Positions 49,210 through 63,158 of a stretch of DNA of 64,000 nucleotides are shown piece after piece; position 1 is the first letter of the stretch; each line of letters starts with the position of its first letter. The notes below the pieces were generated by a model. It worked only from the letters and a program-made list of their open reading frames with translations. It searched no databases and was not told the DNA's origin. The stretch lies in assembly GCF_001540865.1 (NCBI RefSeq), contig NC_033627.1, positions 3,987,265 through 4,051,264 of the forward strand, given 5' to 3'. This stretch comes from Ananas comosus (lineage: Eukaryota; Streptophyta; Magnoliopsida; Poales; Bromeliaceae). A program made the translations under genes and the position numbers.

Positions 49210-49826
49210 TCACCACTTTAAGTAGGCATTGATTGGGCTCCTCACATGGTGCCTTCCGTCGGTCCACATGATCGCCGCCGGCAAGCTCACGTTCCTCGAC
49301 GGCCCCACGCCTGAAACCGTTACAACGAAACTCTTCTTCTCGCCCATCTTATCGAACGACAGGACGCGGGGTCGAACGTTTACGTTCATACTTCCAGGAT
49401 TGACGATCACGCGGTACGTCGAGTTCGGGCGGCCGACGTTCGTGACCGTCCGCGGGAATTCAGTACGGAAGCGAGCACCTTTACTCACCGGCACAGACAT
49501 TGTCGGATAGTTCAGCTCCGACACGCGCCAATTTGAGCCCTTAGGGCAAGTGGTTTTTTCTCCCGTTACGAGCCTAACCTTATCTGCGGTGTACTGGGTG
49601 CATAGCAGGTTCACATAGTTGGCTATGTCGGGTTCGTAGACGAGCCCAGGGTTGCGAGCCCGAATCGGGTTAAGTTCTCCGGCTCCGTAGGCGAGCTCGG
49701 CATCTTGATGAGTCGTATGCCTCATGGGAGTAGCTGCATTGTAGGTAGGAAAAAGTTATAATCATGCAAACTTTCGCAATATTAAGTATTATTTGAATAG
49801 AACTATTATATATATATATATATATA

Positions 49827-50366
49827 TAGTAGGTCTTGTGTGTTATTAGGAGCACGGAGGCTTCCGTGCTCCTGAGCCGTTTTCGATAATGGAGTTTTCG
49901 AATTGACGATCGACTCTGTTAGACCTGATCTAGCATATTTGAACTATCTAGAAAATATTTTTTACGATTTTTCGGTATCATTTTCCTAGCGATCGAAAGG
50001 GTTCAAAATCAACAATTTTTAATGGTGTATACCGTTTGCAAGTTTAACGGTGTAGAAGTATTCAAATCAGATGTAATTTTGATAGAAAATTCTTTATACT
50101 ATTTACAATAAGATCAATATGTTTGATCGAAAATTTTAATGCTATATCACCACTTTTTGTAAGATTTTTATTTTCAGCCGTTGATTTTGAATCCTTTTGA
50201 TCGTTAGGTAAATGATATCGAAAAATCACAAAATTTATTTTCTAGATACTTCAAATATACTAGATCAAGTCTAACGGAGCCGATTATTGATTCGGAAGCT
50301 CCATCATCGAAAACGGCTTAGGAGCACGGAGACCTCCGTGCTCCTAATAGCACACAAGACCTACTA
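49827..50366. mobile_element. Palindromic (TA)n-associated MITE, copy B
   Basis: Begins TAGTAGGTCTTGTGTGTTAT and ends with its mirror GCACACAAGACCTACTA. A subterminal hairpin AGGAGCACGGAGGCTTCCGTGCTCCT type lies inside each end, followed by CCGTTTTCGAT. (TA)n tracts border it on both sides (49808-49826 and 50367-50380). It lies in the last intron of the subtilase gene. Confidence 0.85.
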
Positions 50367-52010
50367 TATATATATATATAAAATAATATTAAGTATTATT
50401 TGAATAGAACTATTTAAAAAATACATATAATAATATTTTTTTTAGTGTAGGGCATATGTGAATTTGTTTTTTATAAAATTGTATGAAAAAATAAGAGTGA
50501 AAAAAAAGAAAAGTAAAGAGAAAATTAGCTCTCTTTTTTAATCTCCATTTTTATTCATTTCTCCTTTCCTACCAAGTAGACAAAATGTTTAATTACACTC
50601 TATGACCCTACAATTTAATGTTATTTTCATTTCCTATACTGTAGGGTTTTTTTTTTTTCAAAAACAACATTGTAGTACTATAGTTTACCAATATCTACAG
50701 TACACTGTATTTTAGGTTTAGTTTTGTTTTTCTATTTTATGCTACTTTCTTTTCTCATAGGTATGGCAAAATTACTTTTTTTTTCTCGTCAATCTATATT
50801 ATTTTATACTAAAATTATTTTTTAAAAAAATATTTTACGTTTTTTTTGAGAAATCAAACAGTCTCTTAATATTTCCGAACAAAATTAAAAAAATAAAAAA
50901 TCTAAAAAAAATATGAACTACTCACCGGTAGTGATCAGTGCAGACATGACCGCCCCAGCAGACCAGGTAGGGTGGAATGATTTGACGTATGCGGCGGCGC
51001 CGGAGACGTGGGGGGCCGCCATGGATGTGCCGGATATGATGTTGTAGGGTGCGGTGGTTACGGTATCAATGCCGTCGTCTCGGATCGGCGCCTTCGGCGA
51101 CCACGCCGCGAGGATATTGACCCCTGGAGCAACTATGTCCGGCTACAATTCACACATAATTAATTATTCTGCGGTTTTATCTTTATTTTTATCAAAAAGA
51201 ATTTACGATCATATAGAATAGTAAAATAATTTTTTTTTAATAACCACATAATAGTTACGTATAAAAAAATACATATTAAGTACAAGATACATCTTTACTA
51301 ATTAATTACTTCATAGATATAAAATATAAAAGTTTCAAATATCAAAATAACGCTTCCAAGTGGTCATTAATATCATCGTATCCTTAAATATGCATGCATT
51401 TTTTCCATTACTTATTTCGATAATTTTTTAACAAAATTTTAATTATTTATTTTTTTTATATAAATTCATGAGTTTAAATTTTTCCTTAGCATCTTTCAGA
51501 GAAACCTCGAAGAACATTTCATTAACAGTTAACTTTTGTCTCTTTAGATTTATTATTATTATAATAATAAAATATCAAATCACAATCTTTTGTTCCATTT
51601 TTATCCTTCTTGGTGAAATATTTTATTGTTAAAAGTTTTATATTCATATTAAATTTTGATACTGTAATTAAAGTTTACTGAATTAAAGATGCTTGGCAAA
51701 AACTTTCTTTTAGAGAAAAAGTTAAGACCCTAAACTTATATGAATAAATAGAAAAATTGAGAACATTAACTATCAAAATTATCTAAAGAATTAGGAACTT
51801 ATATAATTCTATCTCTATCTCTATCACTAAATAATTGTTTGTATAGGAAAAATCAGAAAAAAAAAAATATCAGTTTCGAAATTTATATAAATACAAATAT
51901 CCTCATAATGGGCTCCAAATATGCTATCCAAAAAAAAAAATAATCCGTAAAAAATGACATAAAAAAATATATATATTTTATTAAGAGAGGTCAACTAATT
52001 TGGTAATGTG

Positions 52011-52342
52011 GTGGTAAAAGATTTTTCTTTTATGATAATAAAGGTGCAACTGTAATTTCATAGTATAATAATAATAATAATAATAATAGAAAGAAAGATT
52101 AAAGACGCTTCTAAATTCTTAGGCATTATATGTAAATACAAAAAATGCATATAACTACCACACACCATAATTAGTTGTGGTAAAAGATTTTTCTTTTATG
52201 ATAATAAAGGTGCAACTGTAATTTCATAGTATAATAATAATAATAATAATAATAGAAAGAAAGATTAAAGACGCTTCTAAATTCTTAGGCATTATATGTA
52301 AATACAAAAAATGCATATAACTACCACACACCATAATTTAAC
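52011..52342. repeat. Tandem duplication of a 166-bp unit
   Basis: Two nearly identical copies, 52011-52176 and 52177-52342. Both begin GTGGTAAAAGATTTTTCTTT, contain an (ATA)n tract and the block GACGCTTCTAAATTCTTAGG, and end near CACACCATAATT. The lack of divergence suggests a recent event. It lies in intron 8 of the subtilase gene. Confidence 0.92.
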
Positions 52343-53795
52343 TTTTAATATGATAATAATAAAGAGTTAAAAGTGAAATTAAGGTACCTTTAATATTCCA
52401 GGGTTTAAGAGATTTGGACCTCTCGAAGAGAATGAAGCAACAACTGGAGCTTCAGCATCGAAAACACCTTCACTTTTCATTATCTTGGCCACAGGTTCTC
52501 TGAAAACAATTATTAAAATTATTAAGGCTTAACATCACATAATTTGTTGTTGATAACCTTTTTTTTGTGTGGGGTTTCCCTTCTTGTTAAGGATATTTAA
52601 ACACATAATTTGTTTTAGTTGTTACTATTCGACCAAGAGAATTTGTTTTAGTTCTTCAACAGATTATTTGAGACGATCAATCATGAAGGATCCAGTTTTC
52701 TCGAACAAATAAACTATAAACCTCCAAAAGAGGTTTCTATAGTAGAATACTTATTATTTTCAATCCCGAAATCAAATCAGTTAATAACCAAATAAGTTAT
52801 TCCAATAACCCGAAAAAGTCAAAATTTTGGACATGAAGAGATAAAGAAGCCATTGCAATTGCCGGAAATACTAGGCCCACTAAAGGCACAAAAATAAAGG
52901 GTAAGTTGAGATCTGTTATAGAATGGTTGCCTCGATTTAATATTTGTATCTATATATTTGTATAAGTTGGGTAGCGGAACTGGGCTTGAATATTTCCAAT
53001 AGTACTAAACTATTGGTGCTTGTGGATTTTCGGCTCTTGGATGAAGAAGGTGCGAGAATTAGGACAATAGCCTGATCTAGTGTATAAAAATAGTCAAAGA
53101 GATAGATCTAATGATGAAAAACTTGATAGCAGTACCTTAGCCAGACTCGGATAGTGCAATTAAAAATTTTGAAAGATTGGTTAACTAATTCAGAATAATT
53201 CTTGGTTCAAACCATAATCGAGTTTTATACGATTTTATTAAAACAAAAAATTTAACGATCCGACCCTCTAACATTACTATTAGTAATAACTCATTATTAT
53301 TATTATTAAAGTGCGACACTTCATATATTTCATTTCTCATCAAATTCAAACCCGATAACAAATATATAATTCAAAATTTTCAGGCGCAAACCATCGGTCC
53401 AAAATATTTTTTTCCAATTATTATTATTAAAATGCGGTGCCTCATATATTCTTCTAATAAGACTCATTTTTTCATTCAGTATAAGACTATTGAGAGATTA
53501 AAAATCAAAAACAAAAACAAAAATAAAAATAAATAAAAAACAGAAGGAGAAACTCACGGCGAGTCGCGGAGATACTGAGCGAGCTCTTTGGCCTGATCAT
53601 AGGTAACGAGCGCGGTAGGGAGGGTGTATGAGTCGGCAGCGTCGTCGTCGGGGTCAGTGGTCATGGCCACAAATCCCTCGGCCCCAGAATTATACGGATC
53701 CTGCTCATAATCCGCGTCGCAAAACACGATCTTGCCCTTTTCCACTATGTCGTCGAATTGTCCCGGCGCCATGCAGCTCCTGCAGTTTAAATTTA

Positions 53796-53796
<1 letters not shown>

Positions 53797-53838
<42 letters not shown>
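53797..53838. repeat. (ATT)n microsatellite
   Basis: A run of ATT units in intron 6 of the subtilase gene, close to the acceptor of exon 7. Confidence 0.85.
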
Positions 53839-53839
<1 letters not shown>

Positions 53840-56800
53840 TTATTTTGTTGTTGAAAAAAAAAAAATGCTTACTATCGTATTCTGCCTCCGCCGGGAGAGA
53901 TAAAATTATACAAAAATATTTAAAGCTCACAAAATTATCTAATTGTCAAATGCTACGTTTTAATGCCTTTTTTTTTGAACAAAAAGGTCATTATTATTAT
54001 TATTATTATCATACAATATTTGCTTCGCGATAGAGAGATAAATTTTACAAAATTATTTATGCAACTTTAAAATATTATAGTACAAGACCATCTTGCCTTT
54101 GTATCAAATCCTCCCTGCATGCCACGGTCATTGCATTTAAATTTAAATTTGAAAAATCCAAAAAATTAGAGGTCTTCAAACCAAATGTAATTATTTTTTT
54201 TTTTCAATACTAAAAAATTGAAAAAAATTTATAAACTCTTAGAAAAGCATGCATGTGTAAGATTTTGAGTATGTAATTACTTACATATATATTACTGAGG
54301 AGAAGTTTTTCGGCGAATCGTGGATGTTAAGGCTGTCGATACCCTGTTTAAAGAATCAATCAAAAATGAGAAAATGTTACGCAAGTATTTCAATTACAAC
54401 TATAAAAGAAGATAATTTTATGTGTTTTTAAGGTACTAATTCTATGTATGTTAAAGTACTCATGCCCAACCTAAAAAACTTGATCTTACTATTGTTAAGT
54501 ATAGTCATACAAGAGCCCGACAAAATCGGATTGAAAGTGTCGAGGGGAATGAGATAAAAACCAAATGAAATCTCATACTATGCATGTTAAGGGATTCAGG
54601 TTCAATGTAAAAGTGTAGATGTAGCTAGTGTTTGCATTATGAGAACCGAACAAAACTGGAAATACGGAACAAAACGAGAATAAAATTATTATGTCAACTC
54701 AGATAATTAAGAACTAAACAGAACTTAATTATGTGAAAGAATTGAATGAGCAGAGAAAATGGGTTGGAAGGTGTTAAATATAAGTAATATAAATGATGTT
54801 TTCTAGTAACTTAAACTTTTAGAAATAAACAGATAAAGAGTAATTTAATATGGTATCAGAGTAGAAGATCCTAAGTTCTAATCCTGCTAGACACCAAGCA
54901 TTGTTTTTTTTCCTTCCATTTAATTCAAGTTCATATTTTAGATATATCAAAACGTTTTGAGTTTAAACGTGAAGAAAAGTGCTAAATATAAATTAATAAT
55001 AAAAGTACCGCTCTCTACTAGATTTAGCTTTTAAAGATAAACAGTAATTTAACAAAAGAGAACTGGCCGAAAGCCCTCTCACTTTCTATATTAATAGCTA
55101 CGGTTTTACTTATGGTATTGAGTATTAGCTAGCGATTTAGTTTTCATCGGTTGCGAGGGGACTTTCTTTTTTGCATTTAGCCTTCTTAAGAAAAGAAAAA
55201 AAAATTTACAAATAATATCAGCAAATTTATATTTTTGGAAATGACTTTTTTTTTTCTGTCGTGCAAGCATCAAGAATATGGCGATTCAGTCATCGTGTTT
55301 AAATACGATGATTGTGTTTAGATACAATGATTGTATTATCGTGTGATATTCTTAGGAGTGGAATTTAAACTTACCACAATAGTCTTATTGTTCCCTAACA
55401 CCACTCTGGTAACAATGCGCCGGTCGATGGTACTCGCGCCGACGGATATGTACCATGGGGCGACGTTCGTCACCGTGCCTGGGTCGGGCCCTGAGTTCCC
55501 CGCGGAGACCGCAGTGAGGATCCCCTTCTTTGCGGCGTGAAAGGCACCGATGGCCATCGTATCCTCGAAGTAGTCCAACATCTCGGAGTTCCCCAGCGAC
55601 ACTGACAGGACGTCGACGCCGTCGGCAATCGCGTCGTCGAACGCCGCCAGGATGTTGTGGTCGTCGCAGGAGTCGTCCCAGCACACCTTGTACTCGGCAA
55701 TCCGAGCGGCGGGGACCGCCCCCCGCGCGACGCCCCGCGCCAGCCCGAAGAGGCTCGCGTTCACCACCGCGTTGCCCGCCGCGGTCGAGGACGTGTGGGT
55801 GCCGTGCCCGTCAAAGTCCCGTGGCGAGAGCTCGTCGCCGGAGACAAAGCCGCCTTTGTAGTAGCGAGCTCCGATGATCTTGCTGCAGGTGTTGCATGCG
55901 CATGGTAATTAGTTTGTGTACCATTTTATACAGAGTTTTGAGTTACAGAAAAAGTTTCAAACTGCTGCTTTAAAACTCGCACATTTCACGGAATAAACAG
56001 TTGAGATAAAGAGTCCCAACCATGCACGCACACTAACAAGTTAAAAATTTCGATCCGGAGTATCTATTTTCTATTTTTATTACACCGCCTGATCCGCTCA
56101 AGGACCATAAGCATGCACGAATTTTAAAGCAGCGACGAACGAAAGCTAGCTCCTCCCAGCAAGCCTTCCGTCGCTGCTTTAAGATTCGTTCGCTATATGT
56201 GATGAACTATTCAGATTTGAGTCTAATATTATAACCAAAAAAAGAGGAAAAATAAAAAAAAATAGGCATGCATGCATGCATGCATGCACGTACGTACTTG
56301 TTGCAGGTGAAGTTTTGGCAGGTGCCCTTCCACCCTTGTCGTTAAAGGATTCGGATTCGGGCCAGATTCCGCCGTCGAGCAAGCCGATGACGACATCGCC
56401 CTCCACCGCGAGGTTGCGCTTCGCGGCCCGCGAAAGCCCCAAGAAGTCCCACGATCTTGTAGTGTGAAGCTTCCGGGTTCTGCTCGGGAACACGGACACC
56501 ACCCCCTCCATGCCTATTCAAACAATTAAATTAAACAAACAAGCAGTTCCATCATTTAATTCCATGCAAAATCCAACATACATGGTGAAAAAAATGTGCA
56601 AAATTTTTCTATAAATATTAATTTTTTTTTATTTTTTTACTTTCAAAAATTTATATGTTGTTCATTTAAAATTTTAAACATATTTTCGAAAAGACAGTAA
56701 AATGACCAATAGTATCAAGCTATCGATGCTATTAGGTTTTCGGTCCTTGACGAAGGAATGTACGGTTAGAATGATGTGGGCCTCTAGGGTTGAGTAAATT

Positions 56801-56981
56801 ATTGGTTGAATAGTATAATCTAACGGATGAAAAGAGTCAAAGGGTTAAATCTAACGGTGGAAAACTCGGTAGCGCACCATACTATCTATAGTATTCTAGT
56901 CGGACTATATATATATATATAGAGCGGTAGCACCATTCTATCTATAGTATTCCAACCGGACTATATATATAGAGAGAGAGA

Positions 56982-57342
<361 letters not shown>

Positions 57343-58548
57343 CGTTAGTAATTGGAGTTTAGTTTCTTATACCTGCAATCTTTTGCTGTTCTTTATGCGT
57401 AAGTTTTGCTGCGAAACCATTCAAGCTCCTTCCATAGCTATAGATTAAGCTCTCTTCAACCGCGCTATGTACACAAATTATTTCATTTAAAATGTTATTA
57501 AAATTATTCATTTTAAACAAAATAAAAATAATAATCAGTGCAATATATATTCATTAACACTTTTATCGTGCAAATTAGTTTTACATTAAAAACATTTTTC
57601 ATTAATAAAGTATATCTTTTTCATGAAAAAGAATATTTTGTAGATGAAAACAGTTTTTGAAATAAAATTAAATTGAAGAATAAGAGAGAGCGAACCGAGG
57701 CGCGTTTTCACTCTTTGATTTGTGTCTTTTGTAGAAATAATTTGCAACAACAAAAATACGTTGTGTTTTTCCTAAAATAGGTAAAATTATTTTTCATAGA
57801 AAAATATACAAAGTGCAAATAACCATAGACTTAATTTGAAAACTCAATTTGGATCCCAAAAATATTCCTAGATCCCTTTTACAATATGCAACAAAACACA
57901 AATATTTCCAGATCTCTTTTTGTTTTTTATTTGCATCATTTTTCACTGAAAATGCTAAGAAAAAACACACACACACAAAAATAAGTTCTTGCTTCTAAAA
58001 TATGAAGAAAAAAAATTTACTGAATGAAAAACACTTAAAACAAATCATTTTTCGGCCCGAAAAATACTTTTAGATATATTTTTCCATCAAACCAAACACA
58101 ACCTTAATTAATTAGCATATCTATAAGTGGGGCAAAAAAAAACAACAAAAAACAAAAACAAAAAACAAAAAACAAAAAACCTGTTCTCAAGAATATTATC
58201 AAGCATGCTACGATGGAGAGACTCAGTATCATAATCTTCGGATGGTTTTTCTCCCATGTACACAATATAAACCTACATAAAAATAATAACAATAAATATT
58301 CAACATATATGACTAAATCAAAATTTATTTTTATATAAACTACATATAATACAACATAAAAACTATATTTATAAGTAAATTAACCTTTCTTTCATCATTA
58401 AATGAAGAAGCTGCGACGTAAATAGAGGAGAGAACAAAAAGTAGCCACAGAGGAGATCTTAAGAAAGCCATGACGAAGTGCATGTGACTTGAAAAATAAA
58501 AATAAAAAATAAAAAATGAGATCACAATTGATGAGTGATAGGTTAATG

Positions 58549-58560
58549 AATATATAAATA
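58549..58560 (-). promoter_or_regulatory. Possible TATA box of the subtilase gene
   Basis: Read on the minus strand, TATTTATATATTC lies about 70 bases before the start codon at 58483, preceded by a CT-rich stretch. The position is right for a core promoter, but such AT-rich sequence is frequent here. Confidence 0.35.
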
Positions 58561-58585
58561 GAGAGAGAGAATTAAAGATGCACAT

Positions 58586-59665
58586 GTAATATCTTTTTGT
58601 TTGAAATTTAAATTAAGATATTTATTATTCTGTTTTATGATTAAGACGAATTTTTTCTAACAATATATAATTAAAAAAAAAATCATTTTATAAAGGGGCA
58701 AATTGTATGAAGAGTCCTGACATTTACTTTTTTTGCAAATAAACTCCTAAACTTTTAGTTTGACAATTAAACTGCTTAAACTTTATTAAATAGTTCGATA
58801 AATCCCTCACATAGTATTTACACATGTATTTTGGTACTTGTATTAATTGCATGTAATCTTGCATAGTTTTAAAATGCAAAAAAAATTATTTCTATTTTTA
58901 TGCATGAAAAGAGTATTAAAAATCAAAAAAAGATTCATTCTATTCGTTGGTGCTGATACTTAATTATCATAAATAGAAATAAAAAAATAGATTTTTTTTT
59001 TTGGTGTTTTGAAATTCTACAAAATTACGTGCAACTATTCAATTAGTAATTTCGTTCGAGGAGAGAGGCCTATTAAATTTTTTAATAAAGTGTATGGTAT
59101 CTAATAATCAAAATTAGAAGTTTGGTTCTGTTTGAATAAAGATTTAATTACACTCTACTATGGTGCACTTTATAGATTTCTATTTTTACTTTCTACACTG
59201 TACAAATTTTTTTTCAAAGATACCATTGTATTATTATATTTTATCAATTTCTACACTGTATTTTAGATTTATTTTTCCATTTCTATCTTGTACTTATTTT
59301 TTTCAATATAAATATCACTTAACTATTTTGTATAAATCTATAATTTTGGACCAAATGTAGCAATTTTATTAGAAAACACTTATTAAATAATAGAAATAAT
59401 ATGAAATAAATGTTCAGGAAAGACTCATTGAAAACACTTGTCAAGTTATTTTGAACTAATTTCTTTTGTTGGTTTTATGTATTTTTTTTATTTTTTGTGT
59501 CATAATAAGTTGAATATATACTCTACCACTTTCAATCAATATTTTTTAATAGCTTTTGTTTAAAATAATAGATTTATTACTTATGTGTAGAATTTGAAAA
59601 AAAAAAAAATGATAGTTGAGTGACGTGTTTGAAAAAAATGAAAAAATCTATAAAATAAAGTGTAG

Positions 59666-59699
<34 letters not shown>

Positions 59700-60029
59700 A
59701 TGTAATTAAACCTAGAATAAATGCTAAAGTTGGGAGAGTCTTTAGCACATTTTTTGTTTCTACTAATAAAATGGATTGCAAAAAATATTACCCGAGTGCA
59801 ATTTTTGATATTTCTATACAGTGGGTATTTTTAAGAGCAATGCTACTGGTCTTTTTCAAAGTAGGATGTACCACCTACACCCTCTTCATCTAATGGTGAT
59901 TATTTTTTCACTTGTCACATTTTTTTTTATAAAAAATATTTAAATTTTTGTAAATTCTTAGATGGAGATGTAATATCTATTCCACACTTTTCGGGTGTAT
60001 AAGTAGATTTTTTTCTATTTTTAAGGAAA
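58586..60029. other. AT-rich intergenic DNA, no gene seen
   Basis: No gene is supported. A (TA)n tract lies at about 59669-59698. The segment 59140-59300 has repeated TTTCTAC.CTGTA blocks like those at 50585-50760, suggesting another dispersed repeat whose ends I could not fix. Confidence 0.45.
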
Positions 60030-60370
60030 AACTTCATTAAGGACTTGTATCAAATTATTATGTTCTCAATGATGCATTAGTTCTGGCCATCAAATTACTG
60101 ATCTTACTCTAAATAGTGAAAAAAAATTTCATCAGATTTGGATTGTTTTACACCGTTAAATTCACAAACGTATCATATCGACCATTAAAATTGTCAACTT
60201 TGAGAACTTTTGATCACTAGCCAAATAATGTCGAAAAATTATGAAATTTAATTTCCAAATACTTTCAATAGTGTAGATCAAAGTCTAACGGAACCGATCG
60301 TCGATTTGGAAGCCGCATCATTGAAAACAACTTGATAGCACGAAGGCCTCCGTGCTACCGATAGTATACC
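60030..60370. mobile_element. Palindromic (TA)n-family MITE, partial copy C1
   Basis: This looks like the right-hand part of a copy-B-type element: blocks AAGTCTAACGGAACCGATCG and TTGGAAGCCGCATCATTGAA, then a subterminal hairpin GCACGAAGGCCTCCGTGC. The left end is missing or unrecognisable. It directly abuts copy C2. Confidence 0.5.
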
Positions 60371-60882
60371 AACCTAGCGCTATACTATAGTCCCGTTTTC
60401 GATCTTAGAGTGTTCAAATCAACGATCTACATTGTTTACTGATCTAGGATATTTAAAGTTTTTAAAAATAAATTTTTATATTTTTTCGACATAGTTTACT
60501 TTATGATCAAATCATTTCAAAATTGTCAATTTTCAATGGCTACTATGGCGAGTTTGGAGTTTAACGGTGTAGAAGAATTTAAATTTCTTCAAATTTTGAT
60601 AGAAAATACTTTAAACTATCTAGATTAAGGTTAACATTCTTGGTCTTGAATTTAAAAGTCCTATGCTCAAATTTTAAATATTATTCAATTTCTACCACCC
60701 ATTTTGACATAATTTATTTACTAAGTAAACGATGTCGAAAAAACTAAAATTTTATTCCTAAGAACTTCATATAACCTAGATCATATTGAACGATGTGGAT
60801 CGTTAATTTGAACACCCTAAGATCGAAAATAAGACTATAATACCAAAACTCCGGTACTATAGATAGTATAGTAGCCTAATTA
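60371..60882. mobile_element. Palindromic (TA)n-associated MITE, copy C2
   Basis: The closest relative of copy A in the window: left ACTATAGTCCCGTTTTCGAT, right (reverse complement) TAGGCTACTATACTATCTAT with the GTTTTCGATCTTAGGGTG-type block (here ATTTTCGATCTTAGGGTG). The left hairpin is deleted. A (TA)n tract follows at 60881-60892. Confidence 0.65.
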
Positions 60883-60899
60883 TATATATATAGAGAAAG

Positions 60900-61447
60900 A
60901 GTTGAGCTAGAATACTATCGATAGCAAACGGGCTCCGTTGCCACCCATTTGTTTTCGATAATGGAGCCTCCAAATCGACGATTGACACCGTTGAACATGA
61001 TGAACATGATCTATACCACTTGAAGTGTTTAGAAATCAAATTTTAAATCTTTCGACATCATTTGTCTAATGATCAAAGGGTTTCAAAATTTGTAATTTTA
61101 ATGGTCGATATGAGGCGTTTTCTCGTTTAACGGCGTAAAGATATTCAAATCAATTGAATTTTTATTAGAAAATTCTTTAAACTATTTAAAACAAGATCTA
61201 TACTTTTGATCTTGATTACAAGACTCCTATCATCATTTTTTAAAGAATATTCATTTTCAGCCGTTCATTTTTGTGTCCACTTGATGGATAAGAGAACAAT
61301 ATTGAAAATGTATGAAATTTGATTTCTAAACACTTTAAGTGATATAGATCATGTTCAACGGTGCTGATCGTCGATTTGGAGGCTCCATCATCGAAAATAA
61401 ATAAGTGGCAACGGAACCCATTTACTATCGATAGTATTCTAGCTCAA

Positions 61448-61450
<3 letters not shown>
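60900..61450. mobile_element. Palindromic (TA)n-associated MITE, copy D
   Basis: More than 100 bp of inverted repeat: left AGTTGAGCTAGAATACTATC, right (reverse complement) the same sequence, continuing through TCCGTTGCCAC, TTTTCGATAATGGAGCCTCC / TTTTCGATGATGGAGCCTCC and AAATCGACGAT. A (TA)n-GAGA tract borders it on the left and a (CT)n-(TA)n tract (61449-61488) on the right. Confidence 0.85.
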
Positions 61451-61487
<37 letters not shown>

Positions 61488-61488
61488 G

Positions 61489-63158
61489 ATTATCTTAGAC
61501 CAATCTTATCTCAATTCTTCAGGTTTTAAATTGAAAATTCAATGCATTATTTGTGATGTACCACTTACAAGTTATGATCATTATTCATTCATAAATATCG
61601 TTGATATATATACAACTATTTGATTTGTAGATTACACGTCTTAGAAAGATATTATAATCATTAGATGTTATGAATCATACACAATGATCTAAATTTAGAT
61701 TATCCTAAAAATGAATAATTATCTATAAGCCTTTAAAAATTTTTGAAATATCTTATTTACATCTATTTTTTTCTGTTTTAAATATACCCCCACATATTTA
61801 TTTGTTATTAAAACATAATCCCGCTGTTACATTTGAAATGGGAAATTAGTTATTTTATGGAGATAGCAGCTGTAATTTAACTAACTCTAGAGAAAACTTA
61901 GAACGTTAAAAAAGATATTTTTATATTAACCATCTATATAAAAGAGATAAATAAAAATATCTTAAAATAAAACGTGGATATGTGCGCAGGTTAGTCTATC
62001 ATTTACTATCTTACAACTCCTAGAGAGCTTAACATTTAGGGTTTGTTTGATATATCCATTTTGGGTATGAAATAGGAATCGGTTTGATCAAATCTGGTTA
62101 ATTTTGTTTGGTTCGTATGAATCGGTTTGGGATTTCTATTTTGGACCGGAATGGGAATGGCTCATTAGCCTTCAACTTGATTCCGGTCTTCTAGCCCGAA
62201 TTGATATTTCATTCCGGAAGCCCACTAAGTTCTCGAAGCCCATGTGACCATCTCACCCTCCTTCTATTCACTCCTTTCTCATCAAAAAAAAAAAAAAAAA
62301 TCTATCATCTCTCAAAACTCTATCCCTAACCCACACCAATAAAAGTTTTTAAAAATAAATTTGATATTTTTTTTGAAAAACTTATTAGAAAATAGTATTC
62401 TATTTTTCATAAATTTTAAATAATATAAATTTATATTTGAGAGTAAAATTAGTATTATAGTATCCTATAATTTTTTTAATTTATACGAACCAAACAATGA
62501 AATGTGAATAACTCATTCCATTTCCCAATCCACAAATAAACCAAACGTTTTGGGAGAGTGGACCATTCCAATTACCATTCCAATTCATTCTCATTCTATT
62601 ATCAATTCCAATTCTACCATTGAACCAAACAAGCCCTTAGAGGAATAATTACCAAACAAGATTGATAGTTTCAGATCTTACTAAAAGGAAAAGAAATAGA
62701 ACCCCTCTTTTATTTATCTTTTTTTTTTTTTCCCACTAACACTATTCAAGATCGAAACTACAAAACTTTCATAATTTAAGAAGAAACTAAAGCAACTGAG
62801 AACAAACTAAAAGCCCAGCTAAAAAGCACCAACCAATATTCTTTGTCAGTCTACAGACTCAGAAAAGAATATACATCTTTCCTCCTCAAAGAAAATCACT
62901 GAAGGTGTTGAAAATCACTGAAGAAGATGTTGCTCCCAGAAAACTTCGCCTAACCAGAAACCATTTCGCCAGCCTATCAGCCGCCACAGACCATAAAACT
63001 TTCTGAGGCCCACTGGTGCATCGCTCCGTCGAAACTGGGTACAACAACAACCTAAATAGCTTTAAATACAGATTTGGACACTCGGCGCAATCAACAAAGT
63101 AGAACATAGTCTAAGCACAACTTGATGATATAGACTTTCCAGTTGTTGATCAAACTAA
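61489..63158. other. Intergenic DNA and TRM1 3' flank
   Basis: No gene is seen. The segment 62040-62640 has GGAATGGGAATGG / CCATTCCAATTACCATTCC arms in opposite orientation and may be a decayed MITE. The TRM1 3' UTR should occupy the last few hundred bases before 63159. Confidence 0.45.

Noticed and set aside
55530..55908. Plus-strand frames opposite subtilase exon 5
   Set aside because: Arg/Pro-rich shadows of a GC-rich coding exon on the other strand.
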